64,000 bases of DNA, taken from the NCBI GenBank assembly GCA_946406115.1, contig OX291543.1, positions 4,342,501-4,406,500 on the forward strand. The letters run 5' to 3'. Under the pieces are notes generated by a model, which did not search any database, had not been told where the DNA came from, and saw only the letters and a list, made by a program, of their open reading frames with translations. Positions 36,401 to 47,332 of the stretch are shown here, piece after piece (the stretch's first letter is position 1; each line of letters opens with the position of its first letter). The position numbers and the translations under genes are program-made. Source of the DNA: Apoda limacodes. Lineage: Eukaryota; Arthropoda; Insecta; Lepidoptera; Limacodidae.

Positions 36401-39400
36401 ATTTTGGTCCTGAGAGATGATTCACTATGACGTCACAACAGACTGAGCCCCTGAGCAGTCAATATTTCCCACAGAATTACTCCCAAAATGTTTCTAAATA
36501 CTGGTTACAATAATGTAATACAATACAAAAAAATGAACCAAGATAATTTCTTCACTAAGTAAGTCTGTGATGCTCAAACTCAAACTCAAATCAAACTTCA
36601 TTCAAGTTGGTTTCTAAGAACACTTTTGAATCGGCAATACAATGTAAGCAATGTTAATTTCTGCCAAAAAGAGCTGGCAAGAAGTTCCATTGAAAGTAGT
36701 AATACAATACTTTGATAATAAGCTAAAGAGTATACAATATGTACCAATACAATAGGTAATAAAAAATTAGTAAGTAAGCTACTAAAAACAAAGTCAAACA
36801 TGTAATTTTATTTTTTTGTTTTCGAGTTCGTTAATCAAGTGAAGGACTTTAGATATTTAAGAGAAGTCCGTTATTTAATAGTACTAGTGGCATTACCGCC
36901 ATCATAATTATATTTCTGCACAATCATATGTACATTATGATGTACGTAAATATATGATTAAAATTATCCATACTATCCATGAATATAATATAATAATCTA
37001 TATATATAATAAAATGGTAGGAAAGTCAAAACTGTACATTGAATATTTTTTTAAAAGAATACTTGGGTTGTGAACTACAATCGATACCGAAGCCAAAAAT
37101 ATAGTTTTTAGAATTTTTGACTGTTTGTCTGTATGTATGTTCGGGATAAACTCAAAAAGTACTGTATGGATTTACTTCAAATTTGGCACAAATATTATTA
37201 AGAAGTCGGGTCAACATATAGGCTACATATTATCACGCTATCACCTACGGGGAACGAGCAGTAAACCTTTATTTTTTCAACGCATTCTGTAACAACGTGT
37301 AATCTAACGACGCATATTTGACTTGCTTCTTAATTATTAATTATCCTACTCACACATAGCCATTTATTTTATGTTAAAAAATCGTGTAAAGTCATAACTT
37401 AGATGTTTTATAATTTTTCACCATATCAAAATGTTTCCTATTTGCTAACTATATGGCGTTGACGTCTAATTAGATCGCGCTATGGTTTCGTTCACAAAAA
37501 GTGATGTTATAGTATAGCGTTCACGCAGACGACGTCGCGGGCAGCAGCTAGTAAATATTATAATGCGAAAGTAAATCTATCTGTTACCTTTTCACGGTGA
37601 AGCCACTGTACCGATCAAGATGAAATTTGGCATGCAGATAGTTTTGAGTCCCGGAAAAGGACATAAGCTACTTGAAAACGTCAAGTATTATTCGTTTAGT
37701 AATTGAGGTTTTGCCGTTGAAATCCTATACTGAATACTAAGAATACAAAGAAGTTTGCAAGAGCAGACCAGCCTCCACAGCGGCACCCGTTCACAAGTAT
37801 GACACATGAATCAGCCATCGCTTCGCTCAACCATGTTTTAGGGAACGTAACGACCGGACGCACATGCCACCACCGCAGAAACTTTGAGAGAGCATGACAC
37901 ACTCAAGCAACTCCAATAAAACTTCGATTGTATTAGTTACAATGTGTGTAGTAAAGGAACAAAATATAAATCCGATTCATATTGAGATCTACACACACAA
38001 GTTTACATTTAACTTACAGGGCGAACACACGTACTCTGAACTTAAAACTGATTTATATTAAAACACGGTGTTTCAAAAATTGATACTACTAGAAAAATAA
38101 TACATTTATGTATCAACTTTCATAGGTACAAGTATAATGATATAATAAATATAGTTTTAATAAACCGCTGCAATCCACCATCGGCCGCCCAGCGCCAGAG
38201 AGGTTCCAAATGCAAGAGGGCGCATCACACAAACGTGCACTCATACCAGCCAACGGTGGATGACTATCCATGGTGGATCCCCTGATCGAAATGAGTCATT
38301 AATTATCAACTACATAAGTCATAGATGGATGTCGAGTATTGGGCCCATACCTTTAATTCCAGACATTATTATTATCGACAGATAGATTAACAATGAAGGT
38401 GATTTTATAAAAGAGAGAGTGAGAAAGCGAATTTTACCAAACTTTTTTTTTCTCTTTTTCCAGGCGTAATAATATTGCGACTTCATTTTGTAATAGCTCT
38501 AGAAGTTGTTGTTCAACACATGCAATGGAAACAGTTCACTTTGTTGACCCACTCCATGGGCGCTGAGATAGGTAAGTAAATAATTAAGATATTTTTAACC
38601 TTACAATATTAGTAACAGTGCTTTATGTAGTATGTTTACTCCTCGCTGCTCTCTAGAATCTAACCCACTGCCCCTCTTTAATGACCATACATTTGCATGT
38701 ATACACGCATAAATTGTTTTTAGTGATAGTAAACGTTAACACGGTATTTACAATTTAGCCTCCATGGATTATTTGCTAATTTATTTAATCAAAAAGGTTT
38801 GTTTGTGATAAGCATAGTTTATTTGTGGCTGCCTGTGCAACCGCACGAGGCTTAGAATGTAATAAAATCATAATAAGTAGGTAGTTTAACTGGTTGGTAT
38901 ACAATGTAATAAAAAACAATGGAAAATATAATTTTACAAGTTTAGAATGCAGACGAAAACCCCTTAGTGTTATGTTCCTGCACAGTATATGCAATAAGAG
39001 GTATAGTGTATAGATCTGAGCAATAAGCTGTGCTACGTAGTGCCGCGCACTGTGGAAAGCTGAGAGGTTCGACATTTCCGGCTCTTTTGGCAGAAATTAA
39101 CATTGTTTTCACGATTCAACTCCTTAAATAAATAGTGTGCCGGACGCTAGACTCTGCGTCGGTTTGTTGAATTTTTTAACATCAAGTGTATAGATACATT
39201 AAAAGCCATAAATATTTTGAAACCTCAATTCATTTTTCGATTATTCTTTTGTTTTTAATTTAGTCTGTTTTTCTTCCTTTTAAATTACCTATAATAATTT
39301 TTTTTATTTCGCCAGATAATTTAAAGCATTTGTGTACGTACATAGCTTTTCATGTTCACACACTTAAGTATATAAATGTTTATGTAAATCTTTTGTATAA

Positions 39401-41893
39401 TTATGTAGTTACAACTTTTTAAAATGATTGTAATTGTATTTTTTTTGAGTAGCACTGAGTACTCAGATATCCTGTGGATAGCAGTATGCGTTTTACAATG
39501 ATTATATCAATGCATAAGCATCAGTTAATAAGTTTGATATTAATAACTGTTTGCTTTCCGAAATAAATAAATAAAATGTAGAGTAAATTTATTTTTTTAC
39601 ACAGTAACTATCTAGTTTTTTGGTGGCTCTTTTTAGTACAAATTAAAACCAAAGAAACAGTGTAAACTAGTGTTAAAATATAGCAAAGATTAGTTTTGAA
39701 CATTCCAAAGTGTTTTTAAAATAAATACCTACTTTAATAATTTGATATCAGGGTTGTTCTATAACGCTGCTCACCCCGGACGAATAAAGAAATTTATCCA
39801 GTTAGACCCAGGTTTGTCACTCCAAGTGTTTTTTATCGAAAATTACCAACAATATATGATGTTCCATGAAGTCTACTACGATAACTATGACAAAAACAAT
39901 TATAGTGAGAGGATATATGGTAAAAGAAGAGCTCTAGACGCTGTGATGAAAGCCAGAGGACTAACAGAGGAACAAGCAGAGATTATTTTGTCCAGGAACT
40001 TGACGCGTGTTGGCGAAGATCGGTACAAGTAAGTGATTTATTTCTCTGTTCCGAAATGAACTAGGATATTTCTCAGTTACTGACATATTTTAAAGTTAAA
40101 TGCATTCAAAAAATCCGTCGACCAAAGATTTCCACTTTCCACGATTCTACCATCCTTTCCCCACTTGCATTGATGCTTTTAAACATTGTGGGTTTAAACA
40201 TACCCTTTCTGATAAAAACTTAATTTATATATAGAGTAGTAGAGATATTTTTAAGGAAATAGACATTTCTGCAGGTGACACCGCAGGGCACCATTCACGT
40301 AGTATTCTACTATTTCGTCTGTTACTTTCAAGACATATAATCATTATTTTCATTGAAAGACAGGTAGGGCACAGCGAGTCGAATAAGCCGCCCGAAGCGA
40401 GGCATAGCGAGTACTTGCGCGAATGAGCCCAAACTGGAGAAAACAGAAAACCGCGGACATAGATCAGTGTTGTGTTCCTGGCGGTGAGTCAGGTTGCCAG
40501 AGCTTCTGAGGATTCGCTGCGCGGACAGCGAAGGACTTGCGGTACTGCTGTCATTGCTCGGCGTAAACGCGGCGTACTGGTACGGCGGTCAGGGAGACCT
40601 GGTGAAACGGCTGACCACTGGCCGACCGCAGGTTAAATGGGTTTCCGCACCCAGGGATCACTTAATCTCCGCCCTGGGAGGCTGAACCGCCAACCTGTGA
40701 AAAGTGTCAGTAGTAGTCGTGCCGGAGAAGGAGATTATGGTGGACCCGGCTACTACAACAGAAAGGGATCAGGGACCCTTTCACCCGCCGCGCCAGCAAC
40801 CATTTTATCTGTGCGTCTCTGAGCTTTAACAGTTCTAGTAACGCTCTTTTTTGTCTTCTAAGCTGTCTGTGCAGTGAATCCTCACATCTATACTTATAGT
40901 AACTTTTTTCATAAAGAAATGGCCGGAAAAAATATAAAAAAAGAGTTTCTACAGCGGCTACTCCATCCACATATGATTTGGATTTTTGCAATACAGGGGT
41001 ATATAAATCTTAACGCAGTCCACCACCTTCTCGAGACTGCGCAAACGACCATTATTTTTCTAACGAAGACGCAGATATCCTGCCCGGCCAAAACATCATA
41101 CTTACATTATCCCGATATCTCACACCAGAACTAGTAACTTTGGAAGAATTTAACGCCCAAAATCGTGAGTGGCTCAGCTCTCAAATCAATAACTACGTAG
41201 GGTGCTTATTCTAACGTGAATACCAGATATAGAGGGCAGTACGAGCCCCTTACTGAACCTTCTGCTGACTACACGTCGTGCGCATCCACTGAGACGGAAT
41301 ATCCGTCCATATTCCATCTCAGTGCATTCGCCTCTTGGCTCCTTTGACAACTGTCTGTCCGTTATATATTCGGCGATCTGTCATGCGGCACGTGTACGTA
41401 CACGCTCTCATTGTAACCTATACAACAGTGTGCGGACTGTTTATTTATTGCTCCGGCTGGCAGGCGGTGAGAAAACGGACCTCTAGAAGTGCTCTTATAG
41501 AACTTTGTTGGCACCCTTTGGGTACGGAACTCGTGTGAATAAATCACAGTGTTTTTGTTCATGTTGTTAAATTTTTGTTTCAGACTATCCTGGGACAAAA
41601 GACTTAAATTCCCTATACCCTTTAATTTACCTTTAGAATTTTATTTAACACTGTTTGCTAAAGATGCACCGCCCACTTTAGTTCTAGCTGCTAAAAATTT
41701 CAAGGCATTTACACTGGAAAGCAAAGCGGGTGCTGACAAAATACTAGCATATTTAGCTACAAGCATAGATAATTTCCATGTAAAAATGGTAGACGGTAAT
41801 CATGATGTACATTTGATACACCCTGATAGAGTAGTTGATCACATATGTACGTTTTTAGAAATCGATTTTGGTAGGGTAATATCTAAGTTATAG
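33484..41893 (+). CDS. Alpha/beta-hydrolase, kraken/serine-hydrolase-like (SERHL type), five exons
   Basis: Exons 33484-33538, 35369-35530, 38464-38571, 39752-40028 and 41584-41893 join with every intron GT-AG and phase kept, giving 303 residues and a stop. The product starts MNKVLEEFFVQAPWGKIA, like kraken/SERHL proteins. Landmarks: LLVHGGEDSAATF at 31-43 (oxyanion-hole HG), DLPGHGKSD at 60-68, the nucleophile elbow LLTHSMGAEIG with Ser103, a cap region 120-200, and GNHDVHLIHP at 272-281 supplying the catalytic His (274 or 277). The first Gly of the usual G-x-S-x-G is Thr101. No signal peptide or membrane segment, so cytosolic or peroxisomal. The substrate is unknown; relatives hydrolyse small esters in vitro. 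Length fits the family. The introns (1.2-2.9 kb) carry LINE and Helitron pieces; a LINE scrap ends about 24 bases before exon 2. Confidence 0.88.
34365..34422 (+). mobile_element. Short Helitron-like scrap in hydrolase intron 1
   Basis: CCAATATTATAAATGCAAAAG joined almost at once to GCAAAAGCTAGTATA: the start and the CTAG end of a non-autonomous Helitron-like family with most of the inside deleted. Compare 37553-37735 and 50232-50235. Confidence 0.4.
35160..35345 (-). mobile_element. 3' fragment of LINE family A next to hydrolase exon 2
   Basis: Matches 44566-44725 in order (CCAAGGTGGCAAACAAGC, CTTGCAACACCA, CCATACTGTAGTCCTT). It ends at about 35345, 23 bases before the exon 2 acceptor at 35367-35368, whose pyrimidine tract (TTTTTTCTTTCTATATTTCAG) lies just outside it. 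Confidence 0.65.
36590..36710. repeat. Dispersed repeat with TTTCTAAGAACACTTTTGAA
   Basis: The phrase at 36611-36630 recurs at about 23930 and, reversed, at about 44447-44472. The GAGCTGGCAAGAAGTTCCAT stretch that follows looks like a LINE 3' UTR, but the element cannot be bounded. Confidence 0.4.
36997..37551 (+). mobile_element. Non-autonomous Helitron, 555 bp
   Basis: Starts TCTATATATATAATAAAA at 36997 after an A and ends GCGGGCAGCAGCTAG at 37551 before a T. A 5' TC, a 3' CTRR end and insertion between A and T are the Helitron rules. The body includes TTCAAATTTGGCACAAATAT and a CGTCGCGGGC end motif familiar from lepidopteran Helitron-like repeats. No Rep/helicase frame. The terminal hairpin near the 3' end is weak. 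Confidence 0.6.
37553..37735 (+). mobile_element. Second Helitron-like repeat directly behind the first, 3' end lost
   Basis: AATATTATAATGCGAAAGTA at 37554, then CTGAACC-like and GAAATTTGGCATGCAGATAG phrases and TTGAAAACGTCAAGTATTAT. The inner part GAGGTTTTGCCGTTGAAATC matches 50168-50190 (GAGTTGCCGTTGAAATCCTA). The CTAG end is missing. Confidence 0.45.
40360..40700 (+). repeat. Dispersed repeat shared with 51826-52170, in hydrolase intron 4
   Basis: About 230 bases around TTCCTGGCGGTGAGTCAGG, TTCGCTGCGCGGACAGCG, GGTGAAACGGCTGACC and CGCCCTGGGAGGCT match 51930-52165 at about 80% or more by eye, in the same orientation. GC-rich against the host. It could be a LINE 5' UTR; nothing coding is seen. 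Confidence 0.6.
41287..41324. repeat. Short near-perfect palindrome
   Basis: CACTGAGACGGAATAT (41287-41302), a 6-base spacer, and ATATTCCATCTCAGTG (41309-41324) pair with one mismatch, in hydrolase intron 4. Confidence 0.6.
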
Positions 41894-43113
41894 GCTGTGA
41901 ATTAAAATATTTAGTAAATCAAAATAGAAATTTTATACAGTTTCACATTTTAATAATATTTTTGTAGTTAATTAAAATTTATCTTTAAATTTATAATAAT
42001 AGTATTAAATTTTACAAGGGTTTTAAAAAATGAGATTTTTAAAAGTTAGTTAGAGTAATAAGCGGAAATTGTATTTTTAATGATGGGGTATTGTGTATTG
42101 CACACATTTTTGGTAAGGTATTATTATATCATAAGTATTATAATTATTACATCTGGTATTTTATTGTTAATAAGTTTATTTGTCTATTGACTATTTTGCA
42201 AAAGTTTTAGGTATATCTGTATGTATGTTATCACGGTTTTATTTCCCAGAAGGGGATCTCCAAAGGCTGGATACATACTTAAATCACAATGGGGCAGGTC
42301 GGCCTCTTTCTACCAACCATTTCAGTCCTGCGTCACAGCACCTGTAGAGCCCACATTATTTTATTATTTTGAGAGAGTAAATAAAAATGGGTCGACTCTA
42401 CAGATTCACAGCTTAATGTGGTGCGGTATGAAAGAGTGTGCAGTCTCCCCCTTTCACCCCCGCGCACCTATCGTGTACCTAATCTGTAGAATTCAATGTC
42501 GGTACTCTCACGCACGAGCATCGATTGATAGGTAATCCGTTTTTAAACATTTGTTTTAATTATTTTTTTATCTTTTGCGTTTTCGCGTTTTTGTTTTGTA
42601 ATTTTTAGGAAGTTAATATTTTTTGTAAAATTAGTCAATTTTTTAATTCCTATTGTGTTATTTTTGAATTAATTTATATTCTATTGAATTGCAGTAATTA
42701 ACTAAATTATAATAGAATGAATTTCTATAGAGAAAGTAAATAAATCCCTGATAATAAACTGTACCTGTTCATATTTATAAATATTGTGTAACTATTTAAA
42801 GGACTTTAATACAATATTGTGAACAATAATAAATGTGGCGTTGTTATTGTTCAATAAGCCTGGCAGGTATTGCGAAATACGCAGTTTTTGAGCAATTTTA
42901 TAACATTGGAAGTATAAAAAAACTCACTTTTGTCTAGTGCTTTAATTATTCGATGATTTTTATTTATTGTACTTGCTCAAATATCTGGGAGTGACTATTG
43001 TTTCAGCACCTGTGTACATTTTTTGTATGCTTAATAGCTTGGTTCCTGCAAGGCTGTTGGTAGTAGGTGTACATTCATAAATATACGCACATATATACAA
43101 ATATATGTATATA
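41894..43113. other. Hydrolase 3' flank, no further gene
   Basis: AT-rich 3' UTR follows the stop. Candidate poly-A signals include ATTAAA near 41902 and AATAAA near 42378. The open frame 42221-42535 resembles no family and is taken as chance. Confidence 0.4.
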
Positions 43114-44081
43114 CAGGGTGGCCGGGAAGTTGACGTTCAAACGTAAAATTTAGATACTTTATGATGAGGAGTATCCGAATCACCCCCATGTATGTTCTAC
43201 GATTTTTCGTAGTTTTCGAGATAGAATTTTTTTAATGATTTGTTTCGTTATTTTCACCTAACATCAGTTTTCGATTTTTTTCTAGTTCTGTTGAACATTT
43301 CTGATTCAGTTTTTTTGTGATAACTAATAAGCATAGTCTAACCTAATCCCATGAAAAATATGGTTTATCTAGGAATTGCAGAACTTACTTAGAATTTATT
43401 CGAAAGTTCAAAATTAAGATTTGAGCTCAGTACTCACAAATTTTCAAAGTATCAAAAAAAATTAAATGGGGAGATTTTGGGTTCAAAGTAATTTTAAAAA
43501 CTTCCTAAGACATTAAACTTATAACAAGGCCAAATAAAGTTAGGGTTATTTTTCTGTAACTGACCTTCAAAATAAATTAAGGCATTTTTTAAGGAAAAAA
43601 AAAATTATTTTATTTTCTTTAAATCTTTGACTTTCTTTGCGTTATGATGGATTTGAGTAAAACACAATTAAACTTAAATTCTAAATTCTTTGAATTTGTA
43701 GATGCATGCATTTAATTAGAAAAACCCAATAGATGATTTCATTGTTGTGATTTTTACCATGAAAAATTGCTCAGGTAAAAAAATTTTGCTATCTCACTCT
43801 TTCTAGTTTGTGTCGGTGGGTTAGAGTAGTACAGTAACATTAGAAACAGGTTAAAGTGAGACAACTGCTACCAGCGTTGACACTAACAATGAATACATCT
43901 CCGTGCCGCCACGCGCCGTACCTCAGTCGTACTCACATTGTGTTTACTGCTACTCATCTCGTTCTGCCGTTTTTTGACCACTATCTTGCCTATTGATAGC
44001 GCCGCATGGGGGTGATTCGGATACTCCTCATCATAAAGTATCTAAATTTTACGTTTAAACGTCAACTCCATGGCCACCCTG
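43114..44081. mobile_element. TA-flanked element with 77-bp inverted ends
   Basis: CAGGGTGGCC at 43114 and GGCCACCCTG ending at 44081 open a 77-base inverted repeat that is identical but for about five bases (both contain TTTAGATACTTTATGATGAG and CGAATCACCCCCATG). TA stands at 43112-43113 and 44082-44083. The ends and duplication fit the Tc1/mariner group. The 810-base inside is AT-rich, without a transposase. Confidence 0.75.
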
Positions 44082-44530
44082 TATGTATGTCGGATTTGTG
44101 GAGATATAAGAATATACATATTCTATTTCGGGAGTTACTACTGATATTTAAATCCCGTTACAGAATTGAGGACTTTTAACGCTTTCCATTGAGTGCCCCA
44201 CGGAATGCAAATTAGAAAAACAATGTGCAATTAAAATATTGCTTGAGTTTTGATTTTTTTCTTAACTATTTACATTGTTAAGCTTGTTTTTTTTAAGTGT
44301 TTCAAAACAAAATATGTATTTATTAGTTGACTATAATGTTATGTTTTTTTGTAGTTTTACAAAGAATAGATAACTTTTGGTTTCTGGTAATAAACCAGTT
44401 AGTATTGTAATTAGTTCTTAAAGCAAATTCTTGTTGTTTTCTTTTGACGATTCAAAAGTGTTCTTAGAAACCCATTTGAATAATAAGATTTTGAATGTTA
44501 ACCGGGTTGTAAATTCCAATAGGTAAATTC

Positions 44531-44533
<3 letters not shown>
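44082..44533. other. No gene
   Basis: AT-rich spacer. The reversed form of the TTTCTAAGAACACTTTTGAA repeat lies at about 44447-44475. Confidence 0.4.
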
Positions 44534-44567
<34 letters not shown>

Positions 44568-44937
44568 CCACCAAGGTGGCAAACAAGCTTACGGCCCGCC
44601 TGATGGTAAGCGGTCACCGTAGCCTATGGACGCTTGCAACACCAGGGGTATCACTTGCGCGTTGCCGACCCTTCAGAAATCTAATAACTTCTTTCTTGAA
44701 GAACTCCATACTGTAGTCCTTGCAGAAAACCTTGGCAGGGAGCTCATTCCACAACTTAAGCGTTCGCGGGAGGAAGTTTCTCTGAAACCGCACTGTACGC
44801 GACCATTTAGGTTCTAAAGTGTGAGAATGAATTCCCTGCCGATGGCGAGCGGTGCGATGGTAGAAAGTAGCCGTGGGCATCATTTCGATCAATTCCTCAG
44901 AACACAACCCATTGTACAAGCGGTATAAAAACACAAT
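44534..44937 (-). mobile_element. LINE family A, 5'-truncated copy with poly-A tail
   Basis: On the minus strand a frame from 44934 reads LYRLYNGLCSEELIEMM, FYHRTARHRQGIHSHTLEPK, FQRNFLPRTLKLWNELP and FFKKEVIRFLKGRQR: the C-terminus of a Jockey-type LINE pol. A 34-base T-run at about 44531-44564 on the + strand is its poly-A tail. The insertion is truncated 5' at about 44937. Tail fragments of the same family occur at 11101, 35160, 55500 and 62585, and a longer copy at 52175-55195. Confidence 0.8.
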
Positions 44938-46100
44938 ATTAACAAAAAATTATTTAAGTCTCTTATAGTCAATTTTTGTTAATTTTGTGTTAACTCTCCG
45001 ATTCAGTCTGTTTTCGTATTTAATACCTTTAAATTAAGAAGGGCATCAAAACATCACTTAGGCAATCACCAGAACAAAAAATACCTATATGAAAACTAAA
45101 ATAAACTATAGGCCGCAGCTCGTCAAATTTAGAAAAAAAAATTGTAAAAATGCAACAGTAAGATGTTGTTGTTTAAACGTTACTTGTTGCAAGTGAACTC
45201 AAAGTATAGTTTTATTAATCCTAGTTTACGTACATGCACAACATTATTATAACAGAATTTAGCTTTCTGGTCTATGTTGCACGCTATGGATATTGCATTT
45301 GTTTATTTTTAATATTATAGCTAACTTTAACATATGAGATTCCACCCCCTATACACACCTAGCTTTATAATATATATGTCCAAACGTATCCATACAAAAT
45401 TAAAATATTTTTCAGTTTTGTATGTTATAGCTACGTTTGTGGTAATTTAAAGTTTACTATAGAAAATGTATCGTAATATGCCTTGCTGTAGTTTATGCTA
45501 ATATATATTGTATATTGATATAATGTGTGTGATAGTATTAAATACTTAAATAGGTTATGAAAAGGTAGAGGTACGTACTCATAAGGTACTTCATAGGTGA
45601 AAAACAATATTCTAGTAGACTACTGTGATTGTAATGTATTTATTCATTATTTATTTGTTTTATGTAATAATTCTTGCCTCTTTGACGTAAAATTAAAAAG
45701 CCATAAGTACATAAATTTTAACAAAATGTGATTTAAGTAGAATTAATAGAAAGTTTTTACTATAATATTATATCTACCGTAAAAATATTAGATTAAATAC
45801 TTAAGTTATTAAAGACGTTTTTAATTATTTTTATAATATTTCAATTATTGATTTTTTTTTATTATAATGTAAACTATAAACTTTTTTTAAATAATGTGGA
45901 AAACAAGGTCCCAGGGAGCTAATTGCGAACTACCATACGCGGAATTCGGGAGAATGTCAGTATACTATTATCGCATACATTTATGTCACGTATTCACGAA
46001 TCTGGCGTACTCGAGACTGTTCCCAATATGATCCCAAATCTTATAATTTATTAAATTACTATATTTTGTCACTTTAGCTAAGAATAATTTTACATATTTA
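44938..46100. other. AT-rich, no gene
   Basis: No frame, RNA gene or complete element recognised. 45895-46025 is locally less AT-rich and unexplained. Confidence 0.45.
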
Positions 46101-46292
46101 AGTTTTGTTACTTGGCGTAGGAAACAGTTGGAGTTTTGTTACTTGGTGCAGGACACAGTTGAAGTTTTGTTACTTGGTGTAGAAAACAGTTTAAGTTTTG
46201 TTATTTGGTGTAGGAAACAGTTGAAGTATTGTTACTTGGTGTAGGAAACAGATTAAGTTTTGTTACTTGTTGTAGGAAACAGTTGAAGTTTT
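46101..46292. repeat. 31-bp minisatellite, six units
   Basis: The unit AGTTTTGTTACTTGGTGTAG plus GAAACAGTTGA starts at 46101, 46132, 46163, 46194, 46225 and 46256, with a partial seventh at 46287. Units differ by 1-4 bases, so they are fairly young and regular. Confidence 0.9.
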
Positions 46293-46380
46293 AAATATTT
46301 TTTTACGATTGTTTATTTTTAATAAAATTTATTTTACGGCGTATATTTTTCTATTTATTGTTCACTTTCAGTTTATTAAG

Positions 46381-46500
46381 GACCCAAATGGCGCAGTGGT
46401 AGCGAGCGCGGCTGTTATATCAAAAGTCTCGGTTTCGATTCTCATAAAGAACAACCAACGTGTGTGTGACAGAATACGGAAACATTTCAATTAGAAAGAT
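46381..46500 (+). mobile_element. tRNA-derived SINE-like sequence
   Basis: A-box-like TGGCGCAGTGG at 46389-46399 and B-box-like GGTTTCGATTC at 46431-46441, spaced as in a polymerase III promoter. What follows (CAACCAACGTGTGTGTGACA) is a SINE-type body. Not a foldable tRNA. Confidence 0.55.
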
Positions 46501-46579
46501 GGTTTAAAATTATCCTTGGCATGGAACCCAGTGATTAAATACTTAGAAATAAATTGACTCTTCCCACCACTTGCATCCG

Positions 46580-47230
46580 CCCCATTCTAGCATATGCTAG
46601 TCGTTTATGCGTTGTCTAAACGCAATCTCCACAAACTCCAGACACTCCAAAAGCTTTCTCAGAGCGGCCCCGGAGCCTCCTGGTACGTCCGCAATGCGGA
46701 CCTACACAGGGACTCCGAGCTCCCCACGATTCCCCAATATCTCAAAGACCTGGCAGTCCGCTTTTTCGAGACACAAAATCACTCGAATCGATTAATTGTG
46801 CAATCCACAACGTATCACCTGCCCGACCGACCTCAGCACGGTCGTAAATTTAGCGTTAGGCGGTCTCGGCACGTACTAACGGCCCCAGATGACGATATCG
46901 CTATCCGGATAGCGAGATTAGTCTAAACGACCTACCCTAATAGGGCCTCCCCGGCGCCCGCAAGTACACGAGTAATCAAAGACCCCACACAATCGCAACC
47001 GCACCCGCGTAACGGGGAACTCCCCTCCTGGCGCTGACTCACCTCCGGGTACGAGACTCACGCCGGTCGAAGGGACGCCCCCGAGAGCGACAACCCAAGC
47101 CGAGCCTCCCCCCGCGGGAAGCCATTGAGCGTTGGGCGCTATACGGGCTGAGGCTCCTTCAAAGTCTCGCCCCAAAAGGCCCGGTGAAGCAGTAATGGCT
47201 GCAACAGCCAACTGCATTGTTCAGAAAAAA
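46580..47230 (+). mobile_element. Jockey-type LINE 3' end with 3' UTR
   Basis: Frame 46594-46926 reads the pol C-terminus (LQTLQKLSQSGPGASWYVRN, ELPTIPQYLKDLAVRFFETQ) and stops at 46924-46926. It then has a GC-rich 3' UTR of about 300 bases (AACGGGGAACTCCCCTCCTG, AGTCTCGCCCCAAAAGG, AGCAGTAATGGCTGC) and an A-run at about 47225-47232. Truncated 5'. The same UTR stands alone at 59233-59500. It is related to, but distinct from, the 26-30 kb LINE. Confidence 0.75.
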
Positions 47231-47332
47231 AAAGATATTCTAATATAACTTACTATCCGCGTTTAGTTTGTGTGTCATTCAAACAATACCCATTAACTGG
47301 ATAGTTAAGGCCATGACTAACTAACTAACATA

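Noticed and set aside
42221..42535. 104-codon frame behind the hydrolase
   Set aside because: No recognisable domain and no splice signals; probably chance.
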